This document shows positions 60,485-64,000 of a stretch of DNA of 64,000 nt, in pieces (the stretch's first letter is position 1; each line of letters opens with the position of its first letter). A program made the translations under genes and the position numbers. The DNA lies in assembly GCF_002159735.1 (NCBI RefSeq), contig NZ_NFJF01000004.1:124001-188000 (forward strand), written 5' to 3'. Below the pieces are notes generated by a model that was not told where the DNA came from, did not search any database, and saw nothing but the letters and a program-made list of their open reading frames with translations. This DNA comes from Olsenella sp. An270 (GTDB taxonomy: Bacteria; Actinomycetota; Coriobacteriia; Coriobacteriales; Atopobiaceae).

Positions 60485-60559
60485 GGTGTTCCCTTCATGC
60501 GCGGGATGCCCGAGGCGGCTCGCCGCTCGGGCATCCCGGGGAGGAATTCTTCTGGGGCG

Positions 60560-61432
60560 CTACGCGAGGCACCAGTTGTCGTAGGAGATGCCGTCCTCCG
60601 CGTACTTGTCGCAGAGCTCCTGGACAAAGCCCTCCTCGTCCATGGCACGCAGGGCCTCGTTCACGGCGTCGGCGGTGGCGTCGTCGCCCTTCTTGAAGCC
60701 GACGGCGTAGTGCTCCTCGGAGAGGAACTCGTCGAGCTGGACGTAGGCGTCGGGCTTGGCCGCGAGCTGGTAGGCGGCGATGGAGAGGTCGCAGGCCACG
60801 GCGTCCACGGCACCGGACTCGAGCTGCATGAAGGCGGTGTTGTACTCGCCGATGGTCTCGAGGCCGGCGAAGGTGGCAGCGAGCTCGGCCTGCGTGGCGT
60901 CCTCGCCGGCGAGGACGTTGTAGGCGGCAGAGTCGACCTGGGTGATCACGGCCTTGCCCGCGAGGTCGTCGAAGCTCGCGATGCCGGAGTCAGCGCGCAC
61001 GACGATGACCTGGCCGTTGATCATGTAGGGCTCGGAGAAGGTGTAGTCGTCCTCGCGACCCTCCATGGTGAAGCCGTTCCAGATGCAGTTGATGGCGCCG
61101 CTGTCGAGCATGGTGTCCTTGGCGTCCCAGTCGATGGGCTCGAGCTGGACCTCCCAGTCGTTGCGAGCGGCGACCTCCTGGGCGAGCTCGAGGTCGAAGC
61201 CGGTGTACTCGCCGTCGTCGCCGACGTAGCCGTAGGGTGGGTACGAGGAGTCAAAGCCGACGATGAGCTTGCCGGTGTCGACGGCGCCGGTTCCGGCCTC
61301 ATCCTCGGCCTCGGTGGTGGTGTCGCTGGCGGGGGCGTCGTCGCTGGCGTCGGGCGATCCACCGCAGCCGACAAGAGCGGTGACGGAGAGACCGGCGGCG
61401 GCGAGGGACAGGAACGACCTTCTATCGAGCAT
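60560..61432 (-). CDS. Amino-acid ABC transporter substrate-binding lipoprotein
   Basis: A 290-residue SBP_bac_3 protein. The N-terminus MLDRRSFLSLAAAGLSVTAL ends in a VGC lipobox, with an RR-x-F-L Tat-like motif. The mature part has LIVGFDSSYPPYGYVGDDGEYTGFDLELA, typical of polar amino-acid binding proteins, and VDAVACDLSIAAYQL. ATG 61432 follows AAAGGA; five extra codons upstream are possible. First gene of the import operon. The upstream gap carries two repeated sites. Confidence 0.92.
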   Translation of the reverse strand: MLDRRSFLSLAAAGLSVTALVGCGGSPDASDDAPASDTTTEAEDEAGTGAVDTGKLIVGFDSSYPPYGYVGDDGEYTGFDLELAQEVAARNDWEVQLEPIDWDAKDTMLDSGAINCIWNGFTMEGREDDYTFSEPYMINGQVIVVRADSGIASFDDLAGKAVITQVDSAAYNVLAGEDATQAELAATFAGLETIGEYNTAFMQLESGAVDAVACDLSIAAYQLAAKPDAYVQLDEFLSEEHYAVGFKKGDDATADAVNEALRAMDEEGFVQELCDKYAEDGISYDNWCLA

Positions 61433-61464
61433 GAGAGATCCTTTCATGAGGCGCCCACGTGAGG

Positions 61465-61520
61465 CGCTTTACTTTGCTAAAGTGCATGCTCGAATATACG
61501 CTTTACCACGATAGAGTGCA
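61465..61520. promoter_or_regulatory. Two repeated near-palindromic sites between gln-type operon and mntP
   Basis: CGCTTTACTTTGCTAAAGTGCA (61465-61486) and a second copy at 61499-61520 reading CGCTTTAC, CACGA, TAGAGTGCA, 34 bp apart. Each is a near-palindrome (GCTTTA...TAAAGTGC). Candidate sites for a regulator of either divergent transcript, for example a manganese-responsive repressor. Confidence 0.5.
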
Positions 61521-61596
61521 AGACGGTTTTCAGGCTGGAAACAGAGGGGCTGTGGTACCATGCGTCCCCGTGCGAGTGGTCGCGAGAGGGGACGTC

Positions 61597-62178
61597 ATGG
61601 GAATCGTGGAGCTGCTGCTCATAGCCGTGGGGCTTTCGATGGACGCGTTTGCCGTCTCGATCTGCCGCGGGCTGGGGATGCGGCAGCTCAACCTGCGCAC
61701 GGCGGCGGTGCTGGCGCTTTTCTTCGGCGGCTTCCAGGCGCTCATGCCGCTCGTCGGCTGGGCGCTCGGCAGTCAGTTCATGTGGCTGATCGAGCCGGTG
61801 GACCACTGGGTCGCCTTCGTGCTGCTCGCCTTCATCGGCGGCAAGATGCTCTGGGAGGCGTTCCACGAGGACGCCGACGAGGACTGTGGCTGCGAGGACA
61901 CGAGCGGCATCGACTTGCGTGAGTTCCTCGTCCTGGCGGTGGCGACCTCGATCGATGCGCTCGCGGCGGGCATCTCGTTCGCCGCGCTGTCGGTCGACAT
62001 CGTCACGACGGTGACGCTCATCGGCGTCATCACCTTTGCGCTCTCGTTCGCCGGCGTGGCGGTGGGGCACTTCTTCGGCGCGCGCTACGAGAAGCCCGCG
62101 AGTGTGACGGGCGGCGTCGTGCTCATCCTGATTGGGCTCAAGGTCCTGCTGGAGCACCTCGGCGTGCTGGCGCTATAG
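61597..62178 (+). CDS. mntP: Manganese efflux pump MntP
   Basis: A 193-residue membrane protein with six helices in two repeats, each with an Asp-containing motif: LSMDAFAVSICRGL near residue 14 and ATSIDALAAGISFA near 120. A Cys/Asp-rich loop (HEDADEDCGCEDTS) connects the halves. MntP exports excess Mn2+. ATG 61597 follows GAGAGGGGA. No yybP-ykoY riboswitch was recognised upstream. Its stop abuts the engB stop on the other strand. Confidence 0.93.
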   Translation: MGIVELLLIAVGLSMDAFAVSICRGLGMRQLNLRTAAVLALFFGGFQALMPLVGWALGSQFMWLIEPVDHWVAFVLLAFIGGKMLWEAFHEDADEDCGCEDTSGIDLREFLVLAVATSIDALAAGISFAALSVDIVTTVTLIGVITFALSFAGVAVGHFFGARYEKPASVTGGVVLILIGLKVLLEHLGVLAL

Positions 62179-62760
62179 GCATGCCTCGGCGATGCGACGG
62201 CGGAGCTCGTCGACGCCCTGGCCCGTCTCCGAGGACGTGACGACCAGCTGATCGCGGTCGATTCCGAGCTGGCGTGCGATGGCGGCGGCCTGCTGGGCCT
62301 GCTTCGAACGTCCCAGCTTGTCCGCCTTGGTGAGTGCCACCACGAAGGGAAGCTCGCTCTCCTTGAGGAAGGCGACCATCTCGTGGTCCAGGCGCTGGGC
62401 GTCATGACGGATGTCCACGAGGGCGATCACCAGGTTGAAGCTGCGCTCCTGGGCAAAGTAGCCCGAGATGAGGTCGGCCCAGCGCTGCTTCTCCTTCTGC
62501 GAGACCTTGGCAAAGCCATATCCAGGCAGGTCCACGAAGCGAATCCCGTCCACCTCGAAGAAGTTGATGTTCGCGGTCTTGCCCGGCGTGGCGGAGACCT
62601 TGACGAGGCCCTTGCGTCCGAAGAGCTTGTTGAGCAGTGAGGACTTGCCCACGTTGGAGCGACCGGCCACGGCGACCTCGGGCGTGGTGGAGGCGGGGAG
62701 CTGTGCCACGGTGCCGTACGAGGCCTCGAAGCGTGCGGTCTGGTAGTTGATGCCTGCCAT
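62173..62760 (-). CDS. engB: Ribosome biogenesis GTP-binding protein YsxC/EngB
   Basis: A 195-residue GTPase: G1 GRSNVGKSSLLN near residue 33, G2/G3 ATPGKTANINFFEV and DLPGYGFAKVS, G4 TKADK near 143, and G5 SSETGQG. It acts in late 50S assembly. ATG 62760 follows AAAGGAC; 11 upstream codons lack a site. Its promoter side is repeat element C. Confidence 0.95.
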   Translation of the reverse strand: MAGINYQTARFEASYGTVAQLPASTTPEVAVAGRSNVGKSSLLNKLFGRKGLVKVSATPGKTANINFFEVDGIRFVDLPGYGFAKVSQKEKQRWADLISGYFAQERSFNLVIALVDIRHDAQRLDHEMVAFLKESELPFVVALTKADKLGRSKQAQQAAAIARQLGIDRDQLVVTSSETGQGVDELRRRIAEACL

Positions 62761-62845
62761 GGGCGTCCTTTCGGGTGCGATTGCGTGAGGCAATTCTAAC
62801 GTGCGAGCGCTCGTGGGGCGATTGGGGCGAATGAGTCACATTGGG

Positions 62846-63078
62846 TGCATAAAATGTTCGCTCGTGCTACAAGCTGACCTATTGGCTGCATAAAACGCTC
62901 GTTCGTGTAGCACGTTTTTTCGACCATGCGCGAAAGCGATTCAACTATTGTTATCAAATCCTGCGAAAACATGAGTTTAATTTATTGATATGCTCTTCTG
63001 AGGGGAATTCTACGCAGCACGAGCGACGTTTTTATGAATCAAACGGCCAAAATGTCGCACGAGCGACAGTTTTATGCA
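62846..63078. repeat. Four-site intergenic element, copy C
   Basis: Forward sites 62846-62871 and 62887-62914 and inverted sites 63014-63038 and 63054-63078. Site 1 reads TGCATAAAA, TGTT, CGCTCGTGCTACA. Within-pair spacing is 40-41 bp, as in copy B, around an AT-rich centre. It fills most of the 330-bp gap between divergent engB and the kinase-like gene. Confidence 0.85.
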
Positions 63079-63090
63079 ATTGGGGGCATC

Positions 63091-63903
63091 GTGGCAGAGA
63101 CGTTCGTGAAGACTGCGGGGTACGGGGACAACCTTCCGGGTGAGGCGGCGGCGTTGCGCTGGCTCGCCGAGGCGGAGTCGACAGGGGGCATCCGTGTCGC
63201 CCGCGTGCTGAGCGTCACCACGGACGAGCTCGTCGAGGAGCGCGTGACGACGGGAGCCCCGTCGGCTGCGGCGGCACGACGGATCGGTGCCGCGCTGGCG
63301 CGCACACATGCCGCGGGCGCCCCCTGGTACGGATGCGCCCCGGACGGATGGTCAGGGGAGCCGTGGTGCAGCCAAGCCCGAACGCCCTATGTCGCGCGCG
63401 AGGGGGCAACGGAAAGCTGGGGCTCGTTCTTTGCCGAGCATCGCATCATGAACTACGTCCGGACCCTCGTGGACCGAGGCGAGTTCGGCACGTCAGAGCT
63501 CAACCTCTTCGAGCGTGTGGCGGCGCGCCTCGAGGCGGGAGAGTTCGACGCCCCGCAGCCACGGCTCGTGCGCGACTCCGCCGTCCTCTGCGCCCGGCTC
63601 CACGGCGACCTCTGGGCGGGCAACGTCCTGTGGGACGCCGACCCCGCCTCGCCTACCGGCGGCGTCCTCATAGACCCGATGGCCTACGGCGGCCACGCTG
63701 AGACCGACCTCGCGATGCTCGCGCTCTTCGGGTATCCCTTCCTCGAAGAGGTGCTCCGCGGCTACGACGAGGCGTCGCCGCTCGCGGACGGCTGGCGGGA
63801 GCGCGTCGCCCTCCACCAGCTCGCCCCGCTGCTCCTTCACTGCGTCCTCTTTGGAGGGTGGTACCTCGCGGAGGCGACGGCCGCCGCTCGCCGCTACGCG
63901 TGA
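63091..63903 (+). CDS. Fructosamine kinase-like phosphotransferase
   Basis: A 270-residue member of the FN3K/aminoglycoside-phosphotransferase fold: EAAALRWLAEA near the N-terminus, catalytic loop LHGDLWAGNVLW near residue 172, and the metal-binding and family motif LIDPMAYGGHAETDLAML near 192. Bacterial homologues phosphorylate ketosamines, initiating deglycation or sugar-amine use. GTG 63091 is chosen for TGGGGGC upstream; in-frame ATGs at 63034 and 63052 lie inside repeat element C and would translate it. Confidence 0.85.
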   Translation: MAETFVKTAGYGDNLPGEAAALRWLAEAESTGGIRVARVLSVTTDELVEERVTTGAPSAAAARRIGAALARTHAAGAPWYGCAPDGWSGEPWCSQARTPYVAREGATESWGSFFAEHRIMNYVRTLVDRGEFGTSELNLFERVAARLEAGEFDAPQPRLVRDSAVLCARLHGDLWAGNVLWDADPASPTGGVLIDPMAYGGHAETDLAMLALFGYPFLEEVLRGYDEASPLADGWRERVALHQLAPLLLHCVLFGGWYLAEATAAARRYA

Positions 63904-63912
63904 GGCCGACCG

Positions 63913-64000
63913 CTACCCGGCGAGCCCGCCCACCACGCTCGCCAGCGCGATGACCACGCCTACGATGGACTCGCCGCCCAGGACGCCGGACGCCACCACG
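63913..64000 (-). CDS. OPT family oligopeptide transporter, C-terminal fragment
   Basis: The last 28 codons of a minus-strand gene that begins beyond the window: a hydrophobic VVASGVLGGESIVGVVIALASVV-like tail before TAG at 63913-63915. The SGxxxGES motif is typical of the last helices of OPT oligopeptide transporters. Only this fragment supports the call. Confidence 0.5.
   Translation of the reverse strand, partial: VVASGVLGGESIVGVVIALASVVGGLAG

Noticed and set aside
61433-61596. Manganese (yybP-ykoY) riboswitch before mntP
   Set aside because: The conserved internal-loop sequences were not found; the region instead has two short repeated sites.

Overview
The window is GC-rich (roughly two-thirds G+C by eye), gene-dense bacterial DNA with short intergenic gaps, Shine-Dalgarno-led ATG/GTG starts and strong G/C third-position bias. 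The gene set (orphan LuxR-type regulator, 4Fe-4S ferredoxins, SigI/RsgI pair, YolD plus Y-family polymerase, TetR/ABC/giant FtsX permease, sortase-type surface protein) suggests a host-associated anaerobic actinobacterium of the Coriobacteriia (Olsenella/Atopobium-like). That placement is inference. No rRNA, tRNA, transposase, phage gene or CRISPR-Cas was found.

Layout. 1-5.0 kb: glycosyltransferase tail, polyferredoxin, ychF, a CbbX-type AAA+ ATPase and a DUF285 repeat protein. 5.0-8.8 kb, minus strand: a membrane-anchored protein of unknown function and an LCP-family wall-polymer ligase. 8.9-10.5 kb: full-length guaA. 10.5-15.4 kb: an accessory island with two DUF4143 AAA ATPases around a lower-GC ApeA-like HEPN protein, palindromes, and remains of a duplicated unit. 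15.4-21.2 kb: tyrosine phosphatase, then a cluster of a tandem-AAA/M41 metalloprotease fusion, a small overlapping ORF, YbjN and a B3/B4 protein. 21.2-25.6 kb: YoaK, rsmJ, a second GMP synthetase lacking the glutaminase domain, an acetyltransferase and a LuxR-type regulator. 25.8-35.8 kb: a surface protein, HerA-like ATPase, YitT, a LysR/YeiH divergon, flavoproteins, a PTS EIIA and small enzymes. 35.8-47.8 kb: trmL, a deformylase-like gene coupled to a UvrA paralogue, nth, a zinc-ribbon membrane protein, an XRE-aminotransferase fusion, YolD/Y-polymerase, thpR and recQ. 47.9-50.7 kb: sigI, rsgI and an RsgI-like lipoprotein. 50.7-64 kb: a DUF2974 hydrolase, MarR/DegV, TetR/ABC exporter, an amino-acid ABC operon, mntP, engB, a fructosamine-kinase-like gene and an OPT transporter tail.

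The most unusual material is regulatory. (1) A ~220-240 bp element of four ~25-bp sites (consensus TGCATAAAA-N4/6-CGCTCGTGCTACA) occupies three separate divergent promoter regions (21.9, 36.4 and 62.9 kb). (2) sigI and the downstream lipoprotein gene share a bipartite promoter-like sequence, GCGACCCCG-N17-GCGCATTCTYTCAC, consistent with a self-activating SigI circuit whose two membrane partners both end in Asp/Trp-rich tails. (3) An alanine-type aminotransferase is fused to an XRE DNA-binding domain, has an internal ribosome-binding site, and lies behind a perfect 28-bp palindrome and a 31-bp phased repeat array. (4) A 213-bp inverted-repeat element and several recurring short motifs mark the intergenic regions.
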